Shown: positions 50,477-59,849 of the stretch, in pieces
Numbering within the stretch: the stretch's first letter is position 1
Layout of the letters: every line of letters begins with the position of its first letter
Source: Rudanella lutea DSM 19387
Lineage (GTDB): Bacteria > Bacteroidota > Bacteroidia > Cytophagales > Spirosomataceae
Length of the DNA: 64,000 bases
Assembly: GCF_000383955.1 (NCBI RefSeq)
Contig: NZ_KB913013.1
Location: 1,766,277-1,830,276 of the forward strand
Direction of reading: 5' to 3'
Notes under the pieces: generated by a model
What the model saw: only the letters and a program-made list of their open reading frames with translations
Told to the model about the DNA's origin: nothing
The model's database searches: none
Program-made: the position numbers and the translations under genes

Positions 50477-52327
50477 TTATTTTTTCTTACCGCGTTTCTC
50501 CAGATTCCGCTGGGCTTCTTCGGCCTGCTTGCGGGCTTCTTCAGCAGCCGCCAGCTGCTTCTGGATGTACGACTGGAATTTCGACTTCTTGCCTTCGCCC
50601 GACGCAAATTTCTTCTTGTTCTCGTCGAGCACCAGCCGGATTTTGTCTTCATCAACAAACCGCCGAATCAGCTGCTGCTGGGCAATGGTCACTACGTTCG
50701 ATACAAAATAGTACCAGGTCAGACCCGCCGGGAAGGAGTTCAGCACGAACATAAACATCACCGGGAAAATGTAGCTCAGCGCCTTCATGTTTACAGGGCC
50801 GGGCTGCTGCGGGGTCGTCTGGTTGTTGTAGTACGCGTAGGCAATCGACGAGATGGTCATCAACACCGTAAACAAGCTCAGGTGGTTGCCAAGGAACGGA
50901 ATCGCCAACGGGAACTGCAAGAACGCATCGTAGGTCGAGAGGTCGGGGGCCCACAGGAACGACTTACCCCGTAGCTCAATCAGGTTCGGGAACAACTGAA
51001 ACAAGGCCAGCAGAATAGGCATGGTAGCCAGCACCGGTACACAGCCGCTAAGCGGGCTTACCCCTACCTGCTGGTACAGCTTCATTTGCTCCTGCTGCTG
51101 CTTGGCCATATCGTCGCCTACTTTCTCCCGGATCTCAGCCAATTCGGGGGCCAGCACGCGCATTTTGGCCATGCTCACGTACGACTTGTAGGTCAGGGGG
51201 GTAAGCAGCAATTTTACAAACACCACCAGCAACACAATCAGAATACCGTAGTTGCTGATGAACTTCTCGAGCAGGTTGAATACCGGCACAAAGAAGTACT
51301 TGTTGATAGGCTTCAGAATAGAGTAGCCGAGGTACACGTTACGGTCAAACTCGGGCGCGATTCCTTCTTTAATTACCTGAAAATCGTTGGGGCCATAATA
51401 GAACCGGTACTGTCCTTTGCCACTTTTCAGATCCGCCATCGGCAGCGATACATCAGCTACGGCCGTTTTCACGGTCAGGCTATCGGCCGGGTCTACGAGC
51501 GTGCGGAAGTTAGCTTTATTGAGCGGAGCATTTTTCGTGATGAAACTCGCCAGGAAATACTTGTGCTTGATCGAGAACCACTTCACGGGCTCCTCTACCG
51601 TCACCTCGTCGCTGCTTTCGGTCTCGGCCAGGTGATCAAACTCTTCGCCCGCCGTCAGGTAATTGACCGTAGCGGCCAGGCGGTTGTTTTTGAGATCGTT
51701 TTCAAACTGCTCCATCCGGTCCTGCCAGAAGAAGCGTACATCGCCGTTGCCTACATTGGTGAGGCCGTTCAGGCGCAGGTCGTAATCAATAGTGAAACCT
51801 TCGGCGGGCAGGCTATACACCTGCTCCACGGCTTGCCCCGGTGCTACCTCGGCCCGGAACGCCACCTGCGTTGCCCCACCCGTTACGGAACCACTCTGAG
51901 CCCCGGTCTGGTAGTACAGTTTGTGCAGATCGACTTTGCCCCGACTGGTGGGTAGTTCGAGTACGGTCTGGTTCCGGCGGCTGTCGATCAGGAGGAGCGG
52001 CTTACCATCGAACGTCTTGTAATTTTTCAGGAGAACCTCTTTTACTCGGCCCCCAAGGGTACTGAAGGTAACTTTAACATCTTTGTTTTCGAGAACAATA
52101 TCGCGTTCCTGACCGGTGCTGACACCTGCAAAATCGCCGTAGAGGGCGCGGGCAGCGGCCGAGTCGAGGGTTTGGGGACGGTCCGACGTTGCCGATGAAG
52201 CAGAAGGCTTGGTTACTTTCGTTGTTTGAGCGGGCTGTTCGGTCTGCTCTGGTTTTGGCACCAGAAACTGATACCCGACCAACATTGCCAGAATCAGCAG
52301 AATACCAATAAGTTGATTACGATCCAT
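50477..52327 (-). CDS. yidC: Membrane protein insertase
   Basis: 616 residues from ATG 52327. An N-terminal helix (LIGILLILAMLVGYQFLVP) is followed by a large periplasmic beta domain (about 70-340), then the conserved five-helix insertase core: YGILIVLLVVFVKLLLTPLT, MRVLAPELAEIREKVGDD, GVSPLSGCVPVLATMPILLA and the C-terminal helices, ending in a basic coiled-coil tail (EEARKQAEEAQRNLEKRGKK). It inserts proteins into the inner membrane with or without SecYEG. The longer frame to 52375 translates the repeat and is rejected. Confidence 0.95.
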   Translation of the reverse strand: MDRNQLIGILLILAMLVGYQFLVPKPEQTEQPAQTTKVTKPSASSATSDRPQTLDSAAARALYGDFAGVSTGQERDIVLENKDVKVTFSTLGGRVKEVLLKNYKTFDGKPLLLIDSRRNQTVLELPTSRGKVDLHKLYYQTGAQSGSVTGGATQVAFRAEVAPGQAVEQVYSLPAEGFTIDYDLRLNGLTNVGNGDVRFFWQDRMEQFENDLKNNRLAATVNYLTAGEEFDHLAETESSDEVTVEEPVKWFSIKHKYFLASFITKNAPLNKANFRTLVDPADSLTVKTAVADVSLPMADLKSGKGQYRFYYGPNDFQVIKEGIAPEFDRNVYLGYSILKPINKYFFVPVFNLLEKFISNYGILIVLLVVFVKLLLTPLTYKSYVSMAKMRVLAPELAEIREKVGDDMAKQQQEQMKLYQQVGVSPLSGCVPVLATMPILLALFQLFPNLIELRGKSFLWAPDLSTYDAFLQFPLAIPFLGNHLSLFTVLMTISSIAYAYYNNQTTPQQPGPVNMKALSYIFPVMFMFVLNSFPAGLTWYYFVSNVVTIAQQQLIRRFVDEDKIRLVLDENKKKFASGEGKKSKFQSYIQKQLAAAEEARKQAEEAQRNLEKRGKKK

Positions 52328-52435
52328 TTGGAGAGTTTGTAGTCTATAGTTTTTAGTTTCTGGTTTAGCGTTCACGGTTTTTGAAGCCGCGATTTTCTAT
52401 GAACCATAAACCATGGACCATAAACCAAATTTTTT
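52328..52435. repeat. Palindromic microrepeat (TAGTTTTTAGTTT / ACCATAAACCA words)
   Basis: GTAGTCTATAGTTTTTAGTT and CCATAAACCATGGACCATAA; it lies within the yidC leader. Confidence 0.65.
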
Positions 52436-52438
52436 GCG

Positions 52439-52470
52439 CAAAATTACGCCTTTCGGGCGGGGTGTCCAAA
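52439..52470 (-). promoter_or_regulatory. Promoter of yidC
   Basis: Minus strand TTTG with TTG at 52469-52467, 20 bases, TAATTTTG (52446-52439). The leader of about 110 bases contains the palindrome. The remaining stretch 52471-52642 shows no gene or motif. Confidence 0.7.
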
Positions 52471-52642
52471 CCGTCTGTCCATCAAAGCGGCCCACCAGCC
52501 CTTGTAAAAACCTGCGCCGGTGTCGGTTTGCCACCTGGGGGGTTGGGTTGGGGCATTTTGGTCATCCTAACTTCGGAAGGTTTCGCATCGAAACGATCAG
52601 CAGAGCCCGCTACCCGACCCAGACATTATAGGGCTTAAAACG

Positions 52643-52671
52643 CCCAAAGCCCCAGCAGTTGGGGCTTTGGG
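52643..52671 (-). terminator. Terminator of pyrG
   Basis: CCCAAAGCCCCA/TGGGGCTTTGGG, 12-bp perfect stem with loop GCAGT; TTTTAA follows on the minus strand after a few bases. Confidence 0.8.
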
Positions 52672-52706
52672 TAAAAGAGCATCAGCAACAGCGCACGGCC
52701 AGCTTC

Positions 52707-54389
52707 TTAATTCGACAGTGTTTCGGTTTCTTCGGCCAGCGTCATCGAACCTGACCGACGATTCTGGGCGTGGGCCAGAGCCGCCCGTACAAAATGCACG
52801 AAAATCGGCTGCGGGCTCATAACCGTACTTTTCAGTTCGGGGTGAAACTGCACACCCATGAACCAGGGGTGCGACGGCAGTTCGATAATTTCAACCAGCC
52901 CCGTATCGGGGTTGATCCCCGACGCCCGCATACCGCCTTTTTCAAGCGCATCGAGGTAAGCATTGTTGAATTCGTACCGGTGGCGGTGCCGCTCGCTGAT
53001 GAGCGTTTTGCCGTACACGCGGTAAGCCAGAGAGTCTTTCTTGATCTTACAGTCGTACGCGCCGAGCCGCATGGTACCACCCTTGTTGGTCACGTCTTTC
53101 TGATCTTCCATGAGCCCAATTACGGGGTTCTTGGTCTCGGGCTCCATCTCCGATGAATGGGCGTCTTCGATATGTAGTACATGGCGGGCGTACTCAATCA
53201 CGGCCATCTGCATCCCCAGGCAGATTCCGAAGAAAGGCACCCCGTTTTCGCGGGCGTACCGAACGGCATTGATTTTACCCTCAATGCCTCGCTCACCAAA
53301 GCCGGGCGCTACCAGAATCCCGTCGAGCTGGCTCAGCGTGTGGGCGCAGTAATCGACATCAACCAGCGTTTCGGACTGAATCCACTCGATTTTGACTTTG
53401 CACTCATTGGCCGCACCGGCATGAATAAACGACTCGGCAATGGACTTGTACGCATCGTGCAGTTCCACGTATTTACCCACCAGACCGATCGTGACGGTAT
53501 CGGTTGGGTTTTTGAGCCGCCCCAGAAAACCCTTCCAGGCATCGAGGTCGGCATCCTGGTCATTGTACAGATCAAGCATGTACAACGCCCGCTGATCGAG
53601 TTTTTCTTTCCGCATCAGCAGCGGTACGTCGTAAATCGTTTCGGCATCGATGGCTTCGATCACCGAGTTAACCTGTACGTTGCAGAACAGGGCGATTTTC
53701 CGCCGAATCTCCGGGGGCAACGGATGTTCGGTCCGGCACACGATAATGTCGGGTTGTACCCCGGTTTCGAGCAACTGACGCACCGAGTGCTGCGTCGGTT
53801 TGGTTTTTAGCTCACCCGCCGACTGTAGGTACGGAATGAGCGTCAGGTGAATCACGAGCGTATCTTTCTCGCCCAGCTCGAATTTGAGCTGGCGCACGGC
53901 CTCAACAAACGGCAGAGACTCGATGTCGCCCACGCACCCCCCGATTTCGGTGATCACAATGTCGTACTCGCCTGTATCACCCAGCAGCCGGATGTTACGC
54001 TTAATTTCGTCGGTAATGTGCGGCACCACCTGCACGGTTTTACCCAGAAAATCGCCCCGGCGTTCGCGGGTGATCACGTTGTTGTAAATCCGGCCGGTTG
54101 TGATGTTGTTGGCCTGCGAAGTTGGCCGGTTCAGAAACCGCTCATAGTGCCCCAGATCGAGGTCCGTTTCGGCCCCATCGTCGGTAACGTAGCACTCGCC
54201 ATGTTCGTAAGGATTGAGTGTACCGGGGTCGATGTTGATGTACGGATCGAACTTTTGAATCGTCACCGTCAGCCCCCGCGACTGCAATAATTTGGCCAGT
54301 GAAGAGGCAATAATGCCCTTGCCAAGTGATGAAGTGACCCCGCCCGTCACGAAGATGTATTTTGCGGATTTTTGCCCCGTAGCCGCCAT
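52707..54389 (-). CDS. pyrG: CTP synthase
   Basis: 560 residues. The amidoligase half has the start KYIFVTGGVTSSLGKGIIAS, KFDPYINIDPGTLNPYEHGE and the conserved TKPTQHSVRQL; the glutaminase half (from about 300) has APGFGERGIEGKI and the nucleophile Cys390 in GICLGMQ, then HPEL near the end. It makes CTP from UTP, ATP and glutamine. The last about 20 residues extend slightly beyond the usual length. pyrR lies elsewhere in the window (59.2 kb) but not in the same operon. Confidence 0.96.
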   Translation of the reverse strand: MAATGQKSAKYIFVTGGVTSSLGKGIIASSLAKLLQSRGLTVTIQKFDPYINIDPGTLNPYEHGECYVTDDGAETDLDLGHYERFLNRPTSQANNITTGRIYNNVITRERRGDFLGKTVQVVPHITDEIKRNIRLLGDTGEYDIVITEIGGCVGDIESLPFVEAVRQLKFELGEKDTLVIHLTLIPYLQSAGELKTKPTQHSVRQLLETGVQPDIIVCRTEHPLPPEIRRKIALFCNVQVNSVIEAIDAETIYDVPLLMRKEKLDQRALYMLDLYNDQDADLDAWKGFLGRLKNPTDTVTIGLVGKYVELHDAYKSIAESFIHAGAANECKVKIEWIQSETLVDVDYCAHTLSQLDGILVAPGFGERGIEGKINAVRYARENGVPFFGICLGMQMAVIEYARHVLHIEDAHSSEMEPETKNPVIGLMEDQKDVTNKGGTMRLGAYDCKIKKDSLAYRVYGKTLISERHRHRYEFNNAYLDALEKGGMRASGINPDTGLVEIIELPSHPWFMGVQFHPELKSTVMSPQPIFVHFVRAALAHAQNRRSGSMTLAEETETLSN

Positions 54390-54745
54390 GTCTGTATAGT
54401 ACGTTTGTGTCGTTACGGGATGTAAAAGTACGGAAAGTTTGGGGGAAAGGCGCAGGGCAATCGGGAAAAAAGTTAGCTAAAGGAGGGCATTCGGTTGATG
54501 GCGTGCGAGTTAAGGAGCGCATTATTTTTTCCGGGTCATTTTCTTTCCTGGCACGTACGGAAGTGACTGGACACCGACCCGTTTACCGCAGATTTGTGTC
54601 ACCAACGGCGATTCCGTTTACCTTTCAACGTACCTTTACCGGGCGATATTGGCCCTTTTTGAGCCACCGTACCGCCCCTCTGCTACGGCAAGTAACCCGT
54701 TGCCGGAAGACCTTTTCAAACCGAAACGTACGCTCACACAAGCCC

Positions 54746-55195
54746 ATGATTCTCACAACGCTCACCGACCTTTTTATCCGCGATTTAAACCGGGTTCGCT
54801 CCGAGTTGAATCTGTACCGGCACGAAGCCAACATCTGGGCCGTTCCGCCGGGTATCAACAACTCTGCCGGTAACCTCAGCCTGCACCTGGTTGGGAACCT
54901 AAATACGTACATCGGGGCCGAACTGGGCCAAACTGGCTACATACGGCACCGCGACCTGGAGTTTTCGCGCCGGGATGTGCCCCGAACCGAACTCATCCAA
55001 CAACTCGACCAGACAATCGAAGTGATTGAGCGAACGCTCGCCAACGTTGATCCGGCTCGTTTAGCAGACGAATACCCTTTGCTGGTTCTGGGCGAAAAGA
55101 CATCGACCGAGTACTTTCTCGTGCATCTGGCCACCCACCTAAGCTATCATCTTGGGCAAATCAACTACCACCGGCGGCTCGTAGAGGGTGTGTAA
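54746..55195 (+). CDS. DinB-like (DUF1572-type) protein
   Basis: 149 residues from ATG 54746. Four-helix-bundle pattern with family residues: LNLYRHEANIW (His), NNSAGNLSLHLVGNLNTYIG (His), and STEYFLVHLATHLSYHLGQI (His cluster), giving the three-histidine metal site of DinB/YfiT-like enzymes. Such proteins often act as thiol-dependent metalloenzymes; a specific role is unknown. The longer frame from 54407 has no domain and overlaps the pyrG upstream region. Confidence 0.8.
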   Translation: MILTTLTDLFIRDLNRVRSELNLYRHEANIWAVPPGINNSAGNLSLHLVGNLNTYIGAELGQTGYIRHRDLEFSRRDVPRTELIQQLDQTIEVIERTLANVDPARLADEYPLLVLGEKTSTEYFLVHLATHLSYHLGQINYHRRLVEGV

Positions 55196-55270
55196 AGTCC
55201 CCGTGTTTGTAGGCCAATTGGTTCTATCCGCGTACCCATACACCAAAGCAACCGAGATGAAAAATCCGGT

Positions 55271-55278
55271 TATCTTTG
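55271..55278 (+). promoter_or_regulatory. -7 box (TATCTTTG) of the 55322 gene
   Basis: Exact TAnnTTTG, 43 bases before the ATG; no -33 TTG seen. Confidence 0.5.
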
Positions 55279-55321
55279 GCCCAATCGAGTTTCCAATCAG
55301 TCAATTCTATTCCTGTTCAGT

Positions 55322-55912
55322 ATGAAACCCTCCTTACTTCTGGCTTCGCTTAGTTTGCTGGCGGCTCCGGCCTTCGCCCAAACCGTTATACCAGCACCTG
55401 ATATTCAGATTAAAACGGCTGTGCTGGCGGCTCCAGCCGACAAAAAAGACGGGGCTACCGTGATCGGCTACGACACCGACGGTAAGTATATCACCCTGCG
55501 CAAAGGCACCAACGACCTGGTTTGCCTCACCGACGACCCGAACCAGAAAGGCTTCAGCGCGGCCTGCTACCACGAATCGCTCGAACCATTTATGGCCTGG
55601 GGCCGTAAGCTTCGGATGGAAGGCAAAAAAGGGCCTGAGATGAATGAGCAGCGCGACAAAGACTCCAAAGCGGGTAAGTTTAAGATGCCCAAACAACCGG
55701 CTACGCTGTTTGTGTTTTCGGCCCCCTCGGAGCGGTACGATGCCACCACTGGCACCGTGACCGATGGCAACCTGCGTTATGTGGTCTATATTGCCAATGC
55801 CACGGCCCAAAGCACGGGCCTGCCTACCAAGGCCGAAGTACCGGGTATGCCCTGGATTATGGACCCCGGCACCTACCGCGCTCACATCATGATTACACCG
55901 CCGGCCAAGTAA
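55322..55912 (+). CDS. Exported protein of unknown function
   Basis: 196 residues with a signal peptide (LLASLSLLAAPAFAQT). Mature segments of note are VLAAPADKKDGATVIGYDTD, LVCLTDDPNQKGFSAACYHE (two cysteines, possible disulfide) and VPGMPWIMDPGTYRAHIMI. I do not recognise a family with certainty. It is a single gene with its own -7 box and a terminator-like repeat behind it. Confidence 0.65.
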   Translation: MKPSLLLASLSLLAAPAFAQTVIPAPDIQIKTAVLAAPADKKDGATVIGYDTDGKYITLRKGTNDLVCLTDDPNQKGFSAACYHESLEPFMAWGRKLRMEGKKGPEMNEQRDKDSKAGKFKMPKQPATLFVFSAPSERYDATTGTVTDGNLRYVVYIANATAQSTGLPTKAEVPGMPWIMDPGTYRAHIMITPPAK

Positions 55913-55919
55913 GCAACCC

Positions 55920-55952
55920 AAACCTGTAAGGTCTCCAAGACCTTACAGGTTT
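55920..55952. terminator. Perfect hairpin between convergent genes, dispersed-repeat type
   Basis: AAACCTGTAAGGTCT/AGACCTTACAGGTTT, 15 bp with loop CCA, A- and T-flanked. Its right arm also occurs at 32753-32801, so it is both a repeat and a likely bidirectional terminator. Confidence 0.75.
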
Positions 55953-55963
55953 TCATAGCCATC

Positions 55964-58276
55964 TCATAAAGAAGGTGTTACCGTAATCACAATAGACTTG
56001 GAGGTGGGTGTGTGGCTTTTATCGGCGATGCTGTCGATAGGAACAAGCACGTTGGTTTCGGGGAAGTAAGCCGCCACATTACCGCGTGGAATATCATACG
56101 ACACCACGATGAACCGGTGAGCCGTTCGTTGCTGAACCACCCCATCGGCACCCGCATAATGGCTGTGCAGATCAACGACCTGCCGGTCACGCAATCCCTG
56201 CTCGGCTATGTCGTTGGGGTGCATGAACAGCACCCGTCGTTCGTTGAAGATTCCCCGGTAGCGGTCGTCGTTACCATACACCGTGGTGTTGAACTGATCG
56301 TGGCTACGGACCGTCATCAGCAACAGCTCGCCCGCCCGGAGCGTATGCGCAATGGGTGTATTGACCGTAAAATGAGCCTTGCCGTCGGGGGTCGTAAACT
56401 GGCGTTTGCGGGGTCCGTTGGGCAGATAAAAACCGCCCCTGTGTCGCACTTTGGCATTGTAGTCGGCACAGCCCTCAATGGTTTGGGCAATCAGGTCGCG
56501 GATGGTATCGTAGTTGGATACGCAGGCCTCCCAATCGAAGTCGGGCCGCAGCCGCTTACCAATGCCAGCCACAATGGCGGGCTCACTGAGCATCAGATTC
56601 GAAATCGGCTCCACCACCCCTTTCGACATCTGCACCACACCGGTCGTATTTTCCATTGTCACAAACTGCTCGCCCGATGCCTGCCGGTCGATGTCGGAGT
56701 GCCCCAAACAGGGCAGAATCAGGGCCGTTTGGCCGTGTGTCAGGTGGCTCCGGTTTAGTTTTGTGGAGACATGCACCGTCAGTCGGCATTTCCGGAGGGC
56801 TTCGGCGCAGTAGTTTGTGTCCGACGTAGCTAAGGCAAAATTGCCTCCCATTCCAAAAAATACCTTCGCCCGGCCTTCGTGCATGGCCTTCACGGCCGCC
56901 ACCACATCGTAACCCGGTTTGCGCGGAGCCGTAAACCCAAACACCCGCTCCAGAGCATCCAGAAATTGCGGTTTAGGCTTTTCGTAAATGCCCATGGTGC
57001 GGTCGCCCTGCACGTTGCTATGGCCGCGAATAGGCGCTGCGCCACCGCCTTCAATCCCGATACTCCCCTTGAGCAACAACAGATTGATAACCTCGCGGAT
57101 TGTCTCGACCGCATTTTTGTGCTGCGTCAGGCCCATTGCCCAGCAGATAATGATCCGCTTTTTGAATCGAATAGCCTCCACCAGAGCCGTCACCTGCTCA
57201 CGAGCTAAGCCGGTTTGCCGGATCAGGTCGTCGAGATCATCGTTGTCCAGTGCTTGTACAAACGCATCGTAGCCCGCCGTATGCGCGTCAATAAATGCCC
57301 GGTCAAGTACCCGGCCGGGCTGTTTGGCTTCTTCGAGCAACAACAGTTTGCACACGGCTTTCAGCAGGGCCAAATCAGTATTGATCCGAATTTGGAGGTA
57401 CAGATCCGTGAGCGTTTGACCACCCAGCACCACGTCGCGCACTTTTTGCGGGTGTTTGAACGCCAGCAGCCCCGTTTCGACGAGCGGATTCACGGCGACA
57501 ATCTGCGCGCCGTTGCGCTTAGCTTCTTCGAGGGCCGTCAGCATCCGAGGGGCATTGGTGCCGGGGTTTTGCCCCATAATGATAATCACCTCGGCCTTGG
57601 CAAAATCGTCGTACACAATGGATGCCTTACCCAAACCAATGGTTTCGCCCAGGGCCACCCCCGTCGACTCGTGGCACATGTTCGAGCAGTCGGGCAGGTT
57701 ATTGGTGCCGTACATCCGCACCAGCAGCTGATACAAAAAGGCCGTTTCGTTGGCTGTACGGCCAGAGGTGTAAAAAATAGCTTCGTCGGGCGAGGGCAGG
57801 GCGTTCAGCTCGGTAGCTATCAGGTCGAAAGCCTCGTCCCAGCTGATAGGCTCATAGTGCAACTCGTGGGGAGAAGCCGATTTACCCGCCGTCCGCAACA
57901 CCATCGGGTGCGTCAGTCGGCCCTGTTGTCCCAGCCAGTGATCCGTTTTTTGCAACAAATCGCCAACCGAATACCGCTGAAATAGCACCGGCGAGGCCGT
58001 ATGCCGGGTCATTACCTCATCGGCAATGGCTTTGGCTCCGTTCTCGCAGTACTCCGCAATAACCGAACGGCCGTGATCGGGGTCGGGCCAGGCGCACGAG
58101 GGGCAGTCGTACCCATCGGTTTGGTTTACTTTGTAGAGGGCCGTCCAGCCGCGTCCCAGATCGGTGCGGCTAAACACATGTTCTACCGATTTAACAACCG
58201 CCGTAATACCGGCCGCTTCGGTTTGGGGTTGGCGAACTTCGAGTTGGCCGCTTAGCTCTTCGGGAGGGACAGACAT
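55964..58276 (-). CDS. FdhF/YdeP-type molybdopterin oxidoreductase
   Basis: 770 residues. The N-terminal cysteines Cys58, Cys61 (CPSC) and Cys77 (EYCENGAKA) match the FdhF-like/YdeP branch. PISWDEAFDLIATEL, FYTSGRTANETAFLYQLLVR, NNLPDCSNMCHESTGVALGE, IIMGQNPGTNAPRML and IEGGGAAPIRGHSNVQGDR are bis-MGD-binding segments, and the C-terminal domain has RSHDQFNTTVYG. Members are proposed formate dehydrogenase-like enzymes, some linked to acid resistance; the substrate is not settled. The maturation gene fdhD lies 50 bases upstream in the same direction, forming a two-gene operon without electron-transfer subunits. Confidence 0.88.
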   Translation of the reverse strand: MSVPPEELSGQLEVRQPQTEAAGITAVVKSVEHVFSRTDLGRGWTALYKVNQTDGYDCPSCAWPDPDHGRSVIAEYCENGAKAIADEVMTRHTASPVLFQRYSVGDLLQKTDHWLGQQGRLTHPMVLRTAGKSASPHELHYEPISWDEAFDLIATELNALPSPDEAIFYTSGRTANETAFLYQLLVRMYGTNNLPDCSNMCHESTGVALGETIGLGKASIVYDDFAKAEVIIIMGQNPGTNAPRMLTALEEAKRNGAQIVAVNPLVETGLLAFKHPQKVRDVVLGGQTLTDLYLQIRINTDLALLKAVCKLLLLEEAKQPGRVLDRAFIDAHTAGYDAFVQALDNDDLDDLIRQTGLAREQVTALVEAIRFKKRIIICWAMGLTQHKNAVETIREVINLLLLKGSIGIEGGGAAPIRGHSNVQGDRTMGIYEKPKPQFLDALERVFGFTAPRKPGYDVVAAVKAMHEGRAKVFFGMGGNFALATSDTNYCAEALRKCRLTVHVSTKLNRSHLTHGQTALILPCLGHSDIDRQASGEQFVTMENTTGVVQMSKGVVEPISNLMLSEPAIVAGIGKRLRPDFDWEACVSNYDTIRDLIAQTIEGCADYNAKVRHRGGFYLPNGPRKRQFTTPDGKAHFTVNTPIAHTLRAGELLLMTVRSHDQFNTTVYGNDDRYRGIFNERRVLFMHPNDIAEQGLRDRQVVDLHSHYAGADGVVQQRTAHRFIVVSYDIPRGNVAAYFPETNVLVPIDSIADKSHTPTSKSIVITVTPSL

Positions 58277-58326
58277 GGGCAGAACGTTGAAAAGTCGATT
58301 TGAATAATCCGAGGGTAACGTGTGTA

Positions 58327-59169
58327 TCAGAACGTATCGGTATGTACCCGCTCGGGACTCGTGTAAATGTTAAAACCGTCGTTTCGGGCAAAGCCCACCA
58401 GGGTCAGGTTTGCTTCGCGGGCCAGCTCCACCGCCAGGCTCGACGGGGCCCCTACGGCTACGATGAGGGGAATACCGGCCATCCAGGCTTTCTGCACCAA
58501 CTCAAAACTGATACGACCACTCAGAAACAGACCGTAGGCCGACAAATCGCCCCCTTCTTCGAGCCAGGTCGCGCCAATCACCTTGTCGAGCGCATTGTGG
58601 CGACCAATGTCTTCGCGTACGCGCACCACCGTGCCATCGGGCGTAAAAAGTGCCGAGGCATGAATGCCGCCCGTATGCCGAAACGCGGTTTGAAACGGAC
58701 GTATTTTTTCGGAAAGGGTTGGTATGACAGAGGCCACCATTGCAAAACCGGCCCCAAGCGGCTCCACACCCCGCTGGCGAATGCCGTCGATGGTCGATTT
58801 GCCACAGAGGCCGCAGCTTGCCGATACGTAGCTGAACCGGTCGAGGGTGGCCCAGTCGGGCGCAACGGTCGGGGCCAGCTCAATGCGGAGTATGTTGCCG
58901 TCTTTGTGGGCATCCTGCACGCAGTGGCGGCACGACAACACATCGGACCGGTGCCGAATGAGGCCTTCGGCGAGCAAATACCCCAAGGCCAATTCGGGAT
59001 CGTGACCGGGCGTGCGCATGGTTACGGCAAGGGTACGCTGCTGCCGGTCGGCAACCGGGCCATAGCCCAACCGGATTTCGAGGGGTTCCTCCACCGCCAG
59101 CAAGTCGGGCTGCTCGCTGGGCACGGCCGCCCGGATGCGCTGAATAGTAACGGGAGCTACGGATGGCAT
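58327..59169 (-). CDS. fdhD: Formate dehydrogenase accessory sulfurtransferase
   Basis: 280 residues. EEPLEIRLGYGP and MRTPGHDPELALGYLLAEGLI open the protein; the active-site loop is SCGLCGKST with Cys119 and Cys122, and VREDIGRHNALDKVIG and FLSGRISFELVQKAWMAGIP are family signatures. FdhD transfers sulfur from a cysteine desulfurase to the molybdenum cofactor of formate dehydrogenases. It is the first gene of the operon with the FdhF-like enzyme, which it presumably activates. Confidence 0.94.
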   Translation of the reverse strand: MPSVAPVTIQRIRAAVPSEQPDLLAVEEPLEIRLGYGPVADRQQRTLAVTMRTPGHDPELALGYLLAEGLIRHRSDVLSCRHCVQDAHKDGNILRIELAPTVAPDWATLDRFSYVSASCGLCGKSTIDGIRQRGVEPLGAGFAMVASVIPTLSEKIRPFQTAFRHTGGIHASALFTPDGTVVRVREDIGRHNALDKVIGATWLEEGGDLSAYGLFLSGRISFELVQKAWMAGIPLIVAVGAPSSLAVELAREANLTLVGFARNDGFNIYTSPERVHTDTF

Positions 59170-59212
59170 AAGGCAGTAACGTCCAATGGTAAAGCAGAAC
59201 AGTGCGGGCGGC

Positions 59213-59761
59213 TCAGTCCATCAGCCAGATTCGGTCGGCTTCGGAGCCCTGCTCGGTCCATTCAACCAAAACACGCTGTGATTCCAGAGTGTTTACCCGC
59301 ATCCCGGTATAATCGGCGCGCACGGGCAAGTCGCGGTTATATCGCCGGTCGATGAGCACCAGCAGCTCAACCTTGCGTGGGCGCCCGAACGCAGTCATGG
59401 CGTCGAGTGCGGCCCGAACCATGCGGCCGGTAGCCAGCACATCGTCGATCAGAATCACTTTTTTACCCTCAATCAAAAACGGCACGTGTGTGGTGTTGGG
59501 CCGCAGGGGTGTATCGCGTCGGCGGAAATCGTCGCGGTAGAAGGTTGCATCCAGGTACCCGAGCGGTACGCCCGTTTGGGCCGAGGTACGGCCGAGCGCG
59601 CGGTTCAGTTCGCGGGCTACCCGTTCGGCGAAGTAGATACCACGGGGCTGCATACCCAGCAGTACGGTATCGGTAAAGTCCTGATGGCGCTCAATCAGCT
59701 CCTGACACAGGCGGCTAATAACGATTTCGAGTAATGGGCTACTCAGGATTAGGCGTTTCAT
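59213..59761 (-). CDS. pyrR: PyrR-type uracil phosphoribosyltransferase/regulator
   Basis: 182 residues, the length of PyrR. TVLLGMQPRGIYFAERVARE, a YRDDFRRRDT loop and the PRPP-binding VILIDDVLATGR (102-113) fit PyrR, which binds pyr mRNA or acts as a uracil phosphoribosyltransferase. There is no pyr gene next to it, so its RNA target is elsewhere. It could alternatively be another small phosphoribosyltransferase of the same fold. A TAACTTTA box lies just before the start. Confidence 0.85.
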   Translation of the reverse strand: MKRLILSSPLLEIVISRLCQELIERHQDFTDTVLLGMQPRGIYFAERVARELNRALGRTSAQTGVPLGYLDATFYRDDFRRRDTPLRPNTTHVPFLIEGKKVILIDDVLATGRMVRAALDAMTAFGRPRKVELLVLIDRRYNRDLPVRADYTGMRVNTLESQRVLVEWTEQGSEADRIWLMD

Positions 59762-59849
59762 TGGGTAAAGTTAGGCATAGTCGCTGGTCATTTCTCATCA
59801 GTCCCTTTTTGATCGGACAGAAAACACGAACTTTGCGGCCAGATTTTGT

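Noticed and set aside
50326-50658. N-terminal extension of the LpoA-like protein
   Set aside because: It would overlap the yidC 3' end and its terminator; the signal peptide at 50325 marks the true start.
54407-54745. N-terminal extension of the DinB-like protein
   Set aside because: The 113 extra codons have no domain, are rich in basic residues, and overlap the pyrG upstream region.
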